Assembly: GCF_003173335.1 (NCBI RefSeq)
Contig: NZ_QGMZ01000045.1
Location: forward strand, 1-38,662
DNA from: Methanospirillum stamsii
Lineage (GTDB): Archaea; Halobacteriota; Methanomicrobia; Methanomicrobiales; Methanospirillaceae
DNA length: 38,662 nucleotides
Direction of reading: 5' to 3'
In this document: positions 15,359 to 23,665 of the stretch, one piece after another
Layout: every line of letters starts with the position of its first letter
Position numbering within the stretch: the first letter of the stretch is position 1
Program-made: the position numbers and the translations under genes
Notes under the pieces: model-generated
Seen by the model: only the letters and a program-made list of their open reading frames with translations
Database searches by the model: none
Told to the model about the DNA's origin: nothing

Positions 15359-15943
15359 ATGGCAGGGATCAATAGAATGACATATTACCTGTGTTTAGCC
15401 GGAATCTGTTTGGGAATAATCCTGGGTCTTGGGCTTGGGATTGCAATGGGAAGTCTGCTTATTATCGCTTTTGTAGTGATTATTGCAATAATCGGGGCAT
15501 ATGCATTTCATCGGCGGATTAATGAGGTGATGACCGATGATTTATCTGAAGCAATCAGTGGAAAAGCGGCGATCCGGACTCTGGAAATTCTTACCGTGGT
15601 TGGTGCGATATTGTTTGCCAGCACAATGATGCTTTATTGGGGCAACGGGGGAGGTCTTGGTTCCGGGATTGGTATATCAGATAATGGATCAGCCTGGATT
15701 CATTTTTCGGTCTGGTACCCGAATTTTAATCCGGTGTATGATGAACGTTTGTTTATCCAGGATATGAATAATATATCCGGAGAAGAACTGTTCTCTCTTG
15801 AACGGTTATTCGGACTTGGGTACAGAGTGAGAGATGGACCAATGTTCATGGGCCTTGCCTTTGGTATCATGACCATTCTCATTGCAGGTCTTTTTGCTGC
15901 ATTTTCATTCTACTATAATAAAAAAATGGAACCTGGTAGCTGA
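15359..15943 (+). CDS. DUF2178-like four-span membrane protein
   Basis: A 194-aa membrane protein with two close hydrophobic segments (about 8-28 and 30-50), a third at about 75-94, and a fourth near the C-terminus (about 162-184). Between segments 2 and 3 is HRRINEVMTDDLSEAISGKAA, which resembles the RR-DE-...DER..IS.KAA stretch of DUF2178 proteins. This family is commonly paired with a small Xre-type regulator, as it is here, where the next gene starts within its stop codon. Role unknown; a membrane sensor that controls the regulator is plausible. The start may be the second Met (MTYYL), since an AGGGAT site precedes it. Confidence 0.78.
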   Translation: MAGINRMTYYLCLAGICLGIILGLGLGIAMGSLLIIAFVVIIAIIGAYAFHRRINEVMTDDLSEAISGKAAIRTLEILTVVGAILFASTMMLYWGNGGGLGSGIGISDNGSAWIHFSVWYPNFNPVYDERLFIQDMNNISGEELFSLERLFGLGYRVRDGPMFMGLAFGIMTILIAGLFAAFSFYYNKKMEPGS

Positions 15944-16173
15944 TGAAGAATAATATTCGAATTTTCCGGGCAATTCATAACCTGACACAGGAAGAACTGG
16001 CCCGGAAGATATCGGTCACCAGGAAGACGGTAAATTCAATTGAAGGGGGAAAATACAATCCTTCGATTGATGTAGCATATAAAATGGCAAAACTCTTCAA
16101 TGTAACTATTGAAGAACTGTTTTGTTTTGAAGATGAAGAAAAAAACGATGAAGCAGATGTAGATCTGTCATAA
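15943..16173 (+). CDS. Small Xre/Cro-type helix-turn-helix regulator
   Basis: A 76-aa protein that is almost entirely an HTH_3 domain: ragged helices around LTQEELARKISVTRKTVNSIEGG (helix 2, turn, recognition helix) and PSIDVAYKMAKLFNVTIEELF. This matches the YozG/PH1519-type small regulators. Its ATG overlaps the TGA of the DUF2178 gene by one base (TGATG), so the two are co-translated. The acidic tail (EDEEKNDEADVD) follows the domain. It likely represses its own operon at the palindromes at 15331-15356. Confidence 0.92.
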   Translation: MKNNIRIFRAIHNLTQEELARKISVTRKTVNSIEGGKYNPSIDVAYKMAKLFNVTIEELFCFEDEEKNDEADVDLS

Positions 16174-16517
16174 ATCCTCATTTGAGTGGTTCAAAGAGAG
16201 TCATTCTGGCTGATCCGGCTCCGGGAACATGTCTCCTGCTCTAGCCTGGACAATCACACATCTATTGTTTTTTAAACCGCTGAACCAGGTTTATCAGGAC
16301 GGTTTCAAGGTTGTGATGTGATAATAGATCCATATATTAGTATTATATGGATTATTCTCAAACTGTATATTAGTAATATATGGTTTTACCTACATGCCTA
16401 TATCCGGAAGTTGGTGATATTCTCTTTTTCCCTTGATAATGAGGTTTCATTTTTCCATATGAATGGTCCTCATGGATGAAATTTCCTCTCTGGTTGAGAA
16501 GTTCAGGATGTTTGTTG
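16174..16517. other. Spacer between the Xre gene and the end of cluster B
   Basis: This 344-base stretch separates two convergent transcription units and holds no credible gene. Its main content is the pair of AT-rich dyads at 16330-16383. An imperfect hairpin AAACC/GGTTT lies near 16274-16292, and may help end the plus-strand unit. Confidence 0.5.
16330..16383. repeat. Two near-identical AT-rich dyads in tandem
   Basis: CCATATA-TTAGTAT-TATATGG (16330-16350) is a 7-base dyad. A second copy near 16364-16383 shares TATATTAGTA and TATATGG with it. The 33-base spacing is about three DNA turns. They may be binding sites for a regulator, or chromatin-related; no gene start lies close by. Confidence 0.45.
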
Positions 16518-17372
16518 TTAGACTGCATTTATTCCGGAAATAAACCAGTCCCATCCTTTCCAGTACAATGACATCTTGTTCTCCTGAACTTCACGGGGAA
16601 GGGGAACAACCGGATTTACCGGAATCATAACACCAACATCGGAGATAAATTTCTGAGCATCCTCCGAGAGGAGATAATTACTTACCGTCAGTGCTTCTTT
16701 GCATGCTCCGTCCTTTTGTATCAGGACCTGTGGCAAAGCAAAAGCCCCCTCTTCTGGCCAGCAGAGGGTAACATTCTGGTCCCTGGATGCCCGGGAGAAG
16801 GGCAGGGAAACGATTCCAATATCAAAAGTTCCTTCATTTACTTTTTTATTCACGTCAATCGGGAGACCATCAAGTACAATACTTTTAAACAGCGTTTCTG
16901 CCTTCTCACCAAGAAGACTTTTTGCATAAAATTTCATCAGTTTTTGTAAAATTACCGGAGAAGGTGCATTAATCCTCCCTATCCACCGGGGATCCAGGAG
17001 GTCATGCCATGAAGAAGGAGGATTGCTGATATGGCGGTTATAGATTATCACCACCGGAACAACACAGATCGGGGTGAATAACCCGGAAGGATCGATAAAT
17101 CCTTTTGCTGCAACATCTTCCCGCATATCCGGGACTAGGCCTTTTAGTGGCTTGTAATGTCCGGATGAGATCATTGCATCCCTGTTTTTCATGATTGAGA
17201 TCTGGTGGGTAGTAGTAAGATCCGGAATCTCGTCTTTTATCGTTGAAAGAGGTTCTACTTCCGCTTCCTGAATTCTTCTGACAGAGATTAATTCTTCCGG
17301 GACCATCGTCTGCATTTTCTGGACCAGCATCCGGGAGACGGAAACCGGAAGCCCAACGTCAATAATGTTCAT
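16518..17372 (-). CDS. Binding-protein-like protein without signal peptide (cluster B)
   Basis: A 284-aa paralogue of the protein at 14043-14960, starting MNIIDVGLPVSVS with no signal peptide. It shares PDL-xTTH, the DPSGLFTPICVVPVVIIYN block, FDIGI, and a C-terminus with WKGWDWFI. The CSNC motif of the other copy is absent. It is the last gene of a six-gene operon and begins 10 bases after the ATPase gene with GAGGA as ribosome site. Expected location is the cytosol. The fold is that of class II binding proteins for anions or metal ions; the ligand is unknown. Its place after the GTPase and orphan ATPase repeats the cluster A order exactly. Confidence 0.83.
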   Translation of the reverse strand: MNIIDVGLPVSVSRMLVQKMQTMVPEELISVRRIQEAEVEPLSTIKDEIPDLTTTHQISIMKNRDAMISSGHYKPLKGLVPDMREDVAAKGFIDPSGLFTPICVVPVVIIYNRHISNPPSSWHDLLDPRWIGRINAPSPVILQKLMKFYAKSLLGEKAETLFKSIVLDGLPIDVNKKVNEGTFDIGIVSLPFSRASRDQNVTLCWPEEGAFALPQVLIQKDGACKEALTVSNYLLSEDAQKFISDVGVMIPVNPVVPLPREVQENKMSLYWKGWDWFISGINAV

Positions 17373-17382
17373 TATTTTTCCT

Positions 17383-18141
17383 CTATGCTATCTCAATAGT
17401 GCCACTGGTCCGGAGCGATTCACGTAAACTGAACATATTCTTATCAAATGATATGAGTTCATGGAGAAGTTCAGTCTCTTTTTGGTTTGTTGAAAGAACC
17501 TTATTCATTCCGCCGTTTCTCATAACAACCCGCCGTTTTGCCATAAGCATGATGACCGGATCATGACTTGCAACGATTACTATCTTTCCCTTGTCAGATA
17601 AGACCTGTAACGCCTGCAGTTTATCAATTCCGGCATTTTCTATCTCATCAACGAGGACAATTGGAGAATCACTGATAAGAGCGATATCGGCAATCATAAG
17701 AGCCCTTGACTGGCCACCGCTCAGTGTAGTAATGAAATCATGAGGGTTGATTGGCTCCCCGGCAAGGGTGTTTGCAAGAGCGATGACATCGTTTACGATT
17801 GCATCTGAATCGATATTCCGGCTTGATGCATGAAGGATTAAAAAATCCCCGACGGTTGTATCCATGACAAAATTCATCGTCTGGGAGAGCTGAGCGATAA
17901 TCTCACTCCTGCATCCTTCATACATGGTATCATTGATGAGCACCGTTCTTTTGGAAGGGGTGTCTGCTGATGCGAGAAGTTCGATGTCGGAAAGGAGCAT
18001 ACTCTTTCCTGATCCGGTAGGTCCGACGAGCACCAGGATCTCTCCGGTTGTGATGTCCATTTTCCGGATCGGTTCTTCCATTCCATCTTTGGTGTACCCA
18101 CCCAGGATTGTGATTTTTTTAATAGTTACCAGATTATTCAT
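17383..18141 (-). CDS. Orphan ABC-type ATPase (cluster B)
   Basis: A 252-aa soluble ATPase, paralogue of the protein at 12904-13923 but without its N-terminal helical domain. Walker A is GPTGSGKS (40-47). Other motifs are AQLSQTMNFVMD in the Q-loop region, signature LSGGQ, Walker B IVLVDEIE and H-loop ASHDP. The shared ENAGI after Walker B, and RRVVMRNGG near the end, set the pair apart from importer ATPases. AAAGGA precedes the ATG. A canonical importer ATPase is already present two genes upstream (18838-19566), so this one must have another job, probably with the GTPase and binding-like protein on either side. Confidence 0.86.
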   Translation of the reverse strand: MNNLVTIKKITILGGYTKDGMEEPIRKMDITTGEILVLVGPTGSGKSMLLSDIELLASADTPSKRTVLINDTMYEGCRSEIIAQLSQTMNFVMDTTVGDFLILHASSRNIDSDAIVNDVIALANTLAGEPINPHDFITTLSGGQSRALMIADIALISDSPIVLVDEIENAGIDKLQALQVLSDKGKIVIVASHDPVIMLMAKRRVVMRNGGMNKVLSTNQKETELLHELISFDKNMFSLRESLRTSGTIEIA

Positions 18142-18157
18142 GATTATTCCTTTTTTT

Positions 18158-18841
18158 TCAGGAGACTATCTTGAGCACATTGCCAAGCTGGTAGGAATTT
18201 CCAATTCTTGTTTCTCCGGTGCAGTATGAGCAGATACATGCTGGCATTGAGCTTCGCAGTGTTTCATCAACAAGGGTGTGTACCTCTGGTGATTCAAGCA
18301 GGATCTTTCGAAGCCTGACAGATCCTTTTCCGGTCAGGCCGTTGAATTCGAGAATTTCTGCTTCAGGGTTTACCAGCCGGATTTTTTGTCTGAACACCTC
18401 CCGTTCCGCCTGCGATACGATATCTCCCTTGGTAATTACCACCACATCTGCAGTCGTTAGAACCGGACCTATCTTTCTAGGAGTATCTATCCCGCTCAGG
18501 TTGTCAATTACCACAACGGAAAGACAACCCACGATTGCCGGAGCACACCGATGGCATAGTCCGGCGGTTTCAAGGATAGTCATCTCTGCCTGGTTTTTCT
18601 TTGCCCATGTCAGGATTTCCTCAAGGTTGGAGACATAATAGTGATCCGGGCATAAATCTCCGCTTAATCCGACAATCACCGGAATTCCAAGATCTTTGTA
18701 CCGTTCACCATCATCTGTTTCAAGACAGTCAATTTTTCCAACGGCTACCTTTGTATCATCCTCTAAAAGACGTTTTATCGTATGAATGAGGACAGCAGTT
18801 TTTCCACATGATGGAGGCCCTGCAATGGTAATAAATTTCAT
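18158..18841 (-). CDS. Cys-rich HypB/CobW-like P-loop GTPase (cluster B)
   Basis: A 227-aa paralogue of the GTPase at 12203-12889. Motifs: Walker A GPPSCGKT near residue 8, DCLETDDG as switch, ETAGLC, ITKGD (nucleotide specificity) and FNGLTGKG. It keeps the three Cys motifs of its sister: LCPDHY, GLCHRCAP...GC and CSYC. Two of them flank the nucleotide site and could pass a metal depending on GTP state. Its ATG overlaps the stop of the importer ATPase gene by four bases, so the trio is translationally tied to a NitT/TauT-type importer. The cargo could therefore derive from the imported compound; this is inference. Confidence 0.88.
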   Translation of the reverse strand: MKFITIAGPPSCGKTAVLIHTIKRLLEDDTKVAVGKIDCLETDDGERYKDLGIPVIVGLSGDLCPDHYYVSNLEEILTWAKKNQAEMTILETAGLCHRCAPAIVGCLSVVVIDNLSGIDTPRKIGPVLTTADVVVITKGDIVSQAEREVFRQKIRLVNPEAEILEFNGLTGKGSVRLRKILLESPEVHTLVDETLRSSMPACICSYCTGETRIGNSYQLGNVLKIVS

Positions 18842-19566
18842 ATGGCAGTCACCTTTTTTGTAAACATTGGTTCTTTCTTTCTTTTTTTAGTCAGATCACT
18901 TTCATACTCATCAATGCAGGAGTTTTGCATGAGCTTTTGAAAATCATCCGGCTGAATTTCTTCCGTTACAGAACCTGGCAGTATACTGAGTATTTTATCT
19001 GAAATCCTCACCGCTTCGGATATATCATGGGTTACATACACAACAGTGGTCTGGTATTCCTCAAAGATCGATTCAAGCATTGTCATGAGTGTTTTTTTAA
19101 GTTCAACATTCAAGTTGCTGAACGGTTCATCCATCAAAAGGATGTCTGGTTCTATCGCAAGAGCCCTGCCAATTGAGACCCGTTGCATCATACCGCCACT
19201 GAGTTCTCCTGGATAATAATCCTCAAACCCTTCAAGATCCAGTTTTTTCATCCATCCGGCGGCAATTCTTCTTGATTCGTCTTTTGGTTTTCCTTCGGCG
19301 ATGAGACCGAGTGCTACGTTGTCTCTTGCAGTTCTCCAGGGAAGCAGACGTGGATCCTGGAAGATATATCCAATCTTTTTTCCGGTAACTTCTACAACCC
19401 CGAAGTCCGGGTTGATGGCTCCTGAAATGAGCCTTAATATCGTGGTTTTTCCAATTCCGGAAGGGCCAAGGATACTGACAACCGTATTTGTTTCGATATC
19501 AAAAGAGAGGTTATTGAGTACCATGTGTCCGCTAAATGATTTGAACACTTTCTGAAATCGTATCAT
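18838..19566 (-). CDS. ABC importer ATPase, NitT/TauT (SsuB/TauB) type
   Basis: A 242-aa ATP-binding subunit. The start at 19566 overlaps the permease stop (ATGA) and has GGGAGG 8 bases upstream, so it is preferred over 19590. Motifs: Walker A GPSGIGKT, Q-loop YIFQDPRLLPW, signature LSGGM with MQRVSIGRALA, Walker B ILLMDEPF and H-loop VTHD. The FQDPRLLPW form is typical of nitrate/sulfonate/taurine importers. It would energise the permease encoded just upstream, taking up an anion captured by the secreted binding protein at 20424-21470. Confidence 0.93.
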   Translation of the reverse strand: MIRFQKVFKSFSGHMVLNNLSFDIETNTVVSILGPSGIGKTTILRLISGAINPDFGVVEVTGKKIGYIFQDPRLLPWRTARDNVALGLIAEGKPKDESRRIAAGWMKKLDLEGFEDYYPGELSGGMMQRVSIGRALAIEPDILLMDEPFSNLNVELKKTLMTMLESIFEEYQTTVVYVTHDISEAVRISDKILSILPGSVTEEIQPDDFQKLMQNSCIDEYESDLTKKRKKEPMFTKKVTAI

Positions 19567-20393
19567 GAGAGGTTCCCTCCCTTTTTCCATCTCATCATGT
19601 GTGTTTTCAAGGGTTTCATAATGCCAAATTCCAGTAATCCCAGGAGGGCAAGAGAAATGAGTATCCAGGCAAACAGTTCGGGGGTGTCCAGGTACATATA
19701 TGACTTGGAAAGGCCGTATCCGATGCCATCATGAGCTCCCATAAATTCTGCAAGAACTACAACCCTGACGCCCATTCCGGCGGTGAGTGCAAATCCTGCG
19801 ATAACCGAAGCGGCGATTCCTGGCAGGTAGATCTCTCTGAAAAACATTTTTAATGGAAGGTTGAAACATCTGCCCATCTCAATGAGTTTTTCATCGATGG
19901 CAAACCGTCCTTCCATGGCATTGACATACGTGATAGGTGCAACGATAATGATCACGACAAAAATTACCTGTTCACTTCCCATGCCAAACCAGAGCATTGC
20001 CATAATCGAGATGACAATGGCCGGAATCGTCATGGAAGTCCACTTTATTGGTTCAAGTACCTGCCGGATCTTTTTGTTTGTCCCTGCTGCGAGACCTAAT
20101 AGCAATCCAACAATGCTGCCCAGGAATAATCCCACAATAAGCCTGAAGAGTGTTATCATGATATACTCCCAGGTTTTTGTCTCGGTTAGAAGGGCGAACA
20201 GGGCATTAATGGTAGCAAGGGGAGAAGCTACTATCATTGCATTAAAAATCCAGGAAAGAGCCTGCCAGAATACAAGAAAAATGATAACTCCCAGAACTCC
20301 GTAAAGAACTTTGTCAGCAAGCAGAAAATTGTGAAAGGAAGTAATCATCCCTCCAACGGTGAATTTCTGCCTTCTTGTCGATGGTACCGGCAT
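19563..20393 (-). CDS. ABC importer permease, NitT/TauT (SsuC/TauC) type
   Basis: A 276-aa membrane protein with six likely spans. The ATPase-contact (EAA) loop reads EMGRCFNLPLKMFFREIYLPGIAAS, shown here in part as EMGRCF...REIYLPG, followed by a hydrophobic segment. The family is BPD_transp_1 of the nitrate/sulfonate/taurine group. A second Met start at about residue 16 exists, but its purine tract is too close to be the ribosome site. It follows the binding-protein gene by 30 bases and overlaps the ATPase gene by four. Confidence 0.92.
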   Translation of the reverse strand: MPVPSTRRQKFTVGGMITSFHNFLLADKVLYGVLGVIIFLVFWQALSWIFNAMIVASPLATINALFALLTETKTWEYIMITLFRLIVGLFLGSIVGLLLGLAAGTNKKIRQVLEPIKWTSMTIPAIVISIMAMLWFGMGSEQVIFVVIIIVAPITYVNAMEGRFAIDEKLIEMGRCFNLPLKMFFREIYLPGIAASVIAGFALTAGMGVRVVVLAEFMGAHDGIGYGLSKSYMYLDTPELFAWILISLALLGLLEFGIMKPLKTHMMRWKKGGNLS

Positions 20394-20423
20394 AAGTATC
20401 AGTAATGCCCGGGTTTACAGCAA

Positions 20424-21470
20424 TTACTGGTAATAGTATCCGCTATCAGGGAGTTTTCCACCAATGATCTTTGGGTTTTGGTCGGCAAGAACGTTAAAGA
20501 AGGTTTCAATGTCATCTTTGCACTCATTTGCTCTTACAAAATCCCACCGTGTATTTTTAACCGATTCTGCTACCGGTTTTGCTTCAAAACCCAGTTCTTC
20601 AATCTGTGAACCTAATACTCCTGCTTCGTCAGGATTATTTTTCAGCCAGTCGATAGCGAGGGTATATTCTTCCATGAATCTGTTGATTGCATCCGGATTA
20701 TTCATTATCTCTGGCATTGCAACGGTACCTGCAATCGGAATCCGGTCGCCAAGGCCGGTTGCTTTATCCCATTCTTCCTGCAGGTCGATACTTCGGTAAA
20801 AGTCTGTTCCGGCTTTCTTACCTTTGAGCATGACCTGAGTTGCCAGCGGTTCGGTCATTACAGCACAATCTTTCTGCCCGGCGAGAAGTAACTGTGCAGC
20901 CTGCTGAGGGGTGCTGGCATAATAGATACTCAAATCCTTTGATGTATCAATCCCATTCTTCTGGCAGATATTGTTAAAGAGAAGATCCGGCATAGCTCCT
21001 TCAAAAGGAACGACAACTTCACGACCTTTAAGGTCTTCAATGGATTTGATGGAAGGGTCTGTGCTGATAACATACAGAATACCCCATACTGATATATCAA
21101 GGGACTTGAGATCGATTCCCTTGTTATAGAGTGTGGCAGCCGTATTCGATGGCATGGTGACAAAGTGAGGTGGTTCTCCTCCATTTACCATTGCCAGGAG
21201 CTGGTCCTGGTTCTCCCAGATTTTGAGTGTTGTTTTTTCTGCTATATCGTCCAGTTTGTTATTTTCTGCAAGGTAAGCAAGTGGTATTGCCATTGGTCCG
21301 GGAGGGCCGACGAGAACAAGTTCGGAGATCTTATCCGGACTTATCGCCGCTGTAGTATTATCTCCTGTTCCGGTGATGGTAAGGGCAAATAAAAAAACCA
21401 AAATTAGAGAGAAATTCAGCAATGGTCGTTTAAACTTCCCTTTTTCTTTATTATTGTTTTTCTTTTTCAT
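20424..21470 (-). CDS. Secreted NitT/TauT-type binding protein
   Basis: A 348-aa protein, first gene of the six-gene cluster B operon. A Lys/Asn-rich N-terminus (about 17 residues) is followed by a hydrophobic signal or anchor segment (LLNFSLILVFLFALTITG). The mature part has the NMT1/SsuA-like pattern: VGPPGPMAIPLAYLAE, SIEDLKGREVVVPFEGAMPD as the ligand-loop region, and CAVMTEPLATQ. The IEDLKG motif and the surrounding fold suit sulfonates, nitrate-like anions or aromatic sulfonates. The exact ligand cannot be read. The family is also found near metalloenzyme maturation genes in anaerobes, so a metal oxyanion is possible. Confidence 0.88.
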   Translation of the reverse strand: MKKKNNNKEKGKFKRPLLNFSLILVFLFALTITGTGDNTTAAISPDKISELVLVGPPGPMAIPLAYLAENNKLDDIAEKTTLKIWENQDQLLAMVNGGEPPHFVTMPSNTAATLYNKGIDLKSLDISVWGILYVISTDPSIKSIEDLKGREVVVPFEGAMPDLLFNNICQKNGIDTSKDLSIYYASTPQQAAQLLLAGQKDCAVMTEPLATQVMLKGKKAGTDFYRSIDLQEEWDKATGLGDRIPIAGTVAMPEIMNNPDAINRFMEEYTLAIDWLKNNPDEAGVLGSQIEELGFEAKPVAESVKNTRWDFVRANECKDDIETFFNVLADQNPKIIGGKLPDSGYYYQ

Positions 21471-21546
21471 TCGAAACGATCAGTATATGCCATTTCGGTT
21501 TACAAATACCAAATCCAAAAACATTTTGAAAAAGTTTCTATTTACT

Positions 21547-21576
21547 AAAAAAAATCAACTGAAAAAAAGAAAAAAT
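21547..21576 (-). terminator. T-tract terminator of the GH13 gene
   Basis: On the minus strand, T-runs (TTTTTTC, TTTTTTTC, TTTTTTTT) start about 12 bases after the stop at 21589. This is a strong archaeal-type terminator between the glycosidase gene and the cluster B operon. Confidence 0.5.
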
Positions 21577-21588
21577 CATGAAAAGTAT

Positions 21589-23442
21589 TCATTCAGATGT
21601 CCAGATTCGTCCATAATTGCTCGGTATTGTAAGCATCGTTTTATCTTTTGAACGCAAATCAGAGAGATAATCATTGCCTTCCAGTTCTTCATGATAATTC
21701 CCGTCAATAGGGAACCAGAAGGGAACGGTCTGGCTGACATTTCCAAAATTAAGTGCAACACAGCTAAATTTATCCTTATATCGCCTTGAAAAGAGAATAA
21801 CCTGTTTGGACTGGTAATAATCATGGTGATTGTAAAAATAATGTTCCCCTTTTCTGAATTGTATGTTATTCTTCCGGATATGGATTAATTTCCGGACAAG
21901 TGATACGAGGTTCTTTCCTTCATAAGAATAGAAATAATCCCACCGGAGAGGTCTGAATAATTTCACCCGTCCCCATCCTTTATCCGGAATATAGTAATTC
22001 TCACCAAATTCCTCTCCCTGCCAGAGAAATGGGATGCCTTTCGCGGTAAAAAGAGCGATAAGATAGGGTTGCAGCTTATACCAGTACTCCCTGTTTCCTT
22101 CCCATAACAGTTGATTGTCAAAATGTCAGGAAAGTCCGAAGTTACAGATAAACCTTGCATGATCATGGTTTTCTAAGTACTGGATTGCTGATTTTTTGAT
22201 CTCATCACCCTGAACCGATACATCTTCACAAAACCCGTCCAGACCAAGAGATAATCCAAAACTCGTGAGAAACTCTGTTCGTCCTTTCGCTACTTCTGAT
22301 CCGGAGTAGAGAATACTATCCTGCCAGGTACAATTGGTATATGTTTTTTCAAGGATTTCCTTTGGTTTTTCAAGTTGCTCTGCACATTGAATAAAATTAA
22401 AATCAGACCCATTAAAAAACCGCTGCCAGTGACCTTTGGTATTTTGATTGGATTTTACTGCTTTGTAGGTGCTATATACCAGATTTGCATATCCTTCACC
22501 AGTCGGACCATCGTAATATCCGGGCACGTAATCATACCTGAACCCATCAACATGGAATTTCTCCAGCCAGAACATGTTCACGGAAAAGAAATAATCCTGT
22601 GTCAGTTTTTTATGAAAATCAGTACTTTCTCCAAACTCATCTTTTGCAAAAGGACCGGTTATCGGGTATTTATTCATCTTTAACTGCCGATATACCGAGA
22701 CATACGGAAACTGGGCATCGGTATGTGCATACACAGAGTCAATAATAACGGCAATACCCCGTTTGTGTGCTTCGTTGACAAACCATTGAAACTTTCTTCT
22801 CTTTCCAAACCGCTCATCGACACCAAAATATCCAACTGGTGAAAAACCCCAGTCAATGGATTCCAGCGAATTGGAAACCGGCATAATTTCAACACATGTG
22901 ATTCCAAGATCTGCAAGATAATCAAGACGCTTTATTGCTCTTTGAATGCTGCCGGCAAATTCACTTATCATGAGTTCATACACGATGAGTTCTGATAACT
23001 CCGGAGTTTTCCAGTTTTTTTCTGTTTCATCCCACTCATGATCAGAATATCCCATAGTGACTGCAGATAATTTTCCTGTACCATATTCACGGGCAAAAGG
23101 ATCAATAATCCAGTCAATTTCTATCTTTTTTTCATCATTTATCAAAAAATAGCGATACACATATTTCCCTTTACTTCCCCAGGAAGATTCTGGTGATGAT
23201 TCTTTTTCAGGTTTAATTGATATGGTCGATGACCAATAGTCTCCATATTCCGGGTCAATTGAATGCTGTAGTGGGAACAGTTTTGGGGGAATTTTCTGCA
23301 GGAATTGATCAGATTCATGAATAATTTTCAAAAAAAGATGATTTCCTGTATCCGGTGAGATATCCGGCAATAACAGACCAAAATGAAATATTCCGGGTGA
23401 TGTTTCTCTTGGCCCCAATTTTGTTAAGTCTAGCAGGTTCAT
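21589..23442 (-). pseudogene. GH13 glycosidase (branching/trehalohydrolase-like) with in-frame TGA
   Basis: The frame runs from ATG 23442 (AGGAGGT site 5 bases upstream; an in-frame ATG at 23469 has none) to 21589. It is broken by one TGA at 22126-22128. Read through, it would be a 617-codon GH13 enzyme, like alpha-1,4-glucan branching or malto-oligosyltrehalose trehalohydrolase proteins. Before the stop are ADLGITCVEIMPV (region I-like), HVDGFRYDYV (nucleophile Asp), QCAEQ (acid/base Glu) and LENHDHAR (third acidic residue). After it, HFDNQLLW and IPFLWQGEEFGE continue the family pattern with no frameshift. The break removes the last part of the barrel and the C-terminal beta domain. It may be a recent nonsense mutation, a sequence error, or true readthrough. 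Confidence 0.85.
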
Positions 23443-23665
23443 GAGATACCTCCTATGATGAAGTATCATGCATATGCAGATATTTATATATGATCGTTAT
23501 TACTCTCCGTTAATGTTTAGGCATAAAAATTACGTGAGACAAAAGATCTTTAGCGCTTATCAGGGGAAATTTTGTTGGATATGAGGTTATATGGGCCTAG
23601 ATAATTTAGCTAGTTCAAATCGATTGATTTAAGTACAAATAAATATCTACAACTCATGTTTACTT

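Noticed and set aside
22126-22128. TGA read as selenocysteine or as an amber-type recoded residue
   Set aside because: Pyrrolysine uses TAG; no selenocysteine insertion element was seen and the host group is not expected to use it. A mutation or error is simpler.
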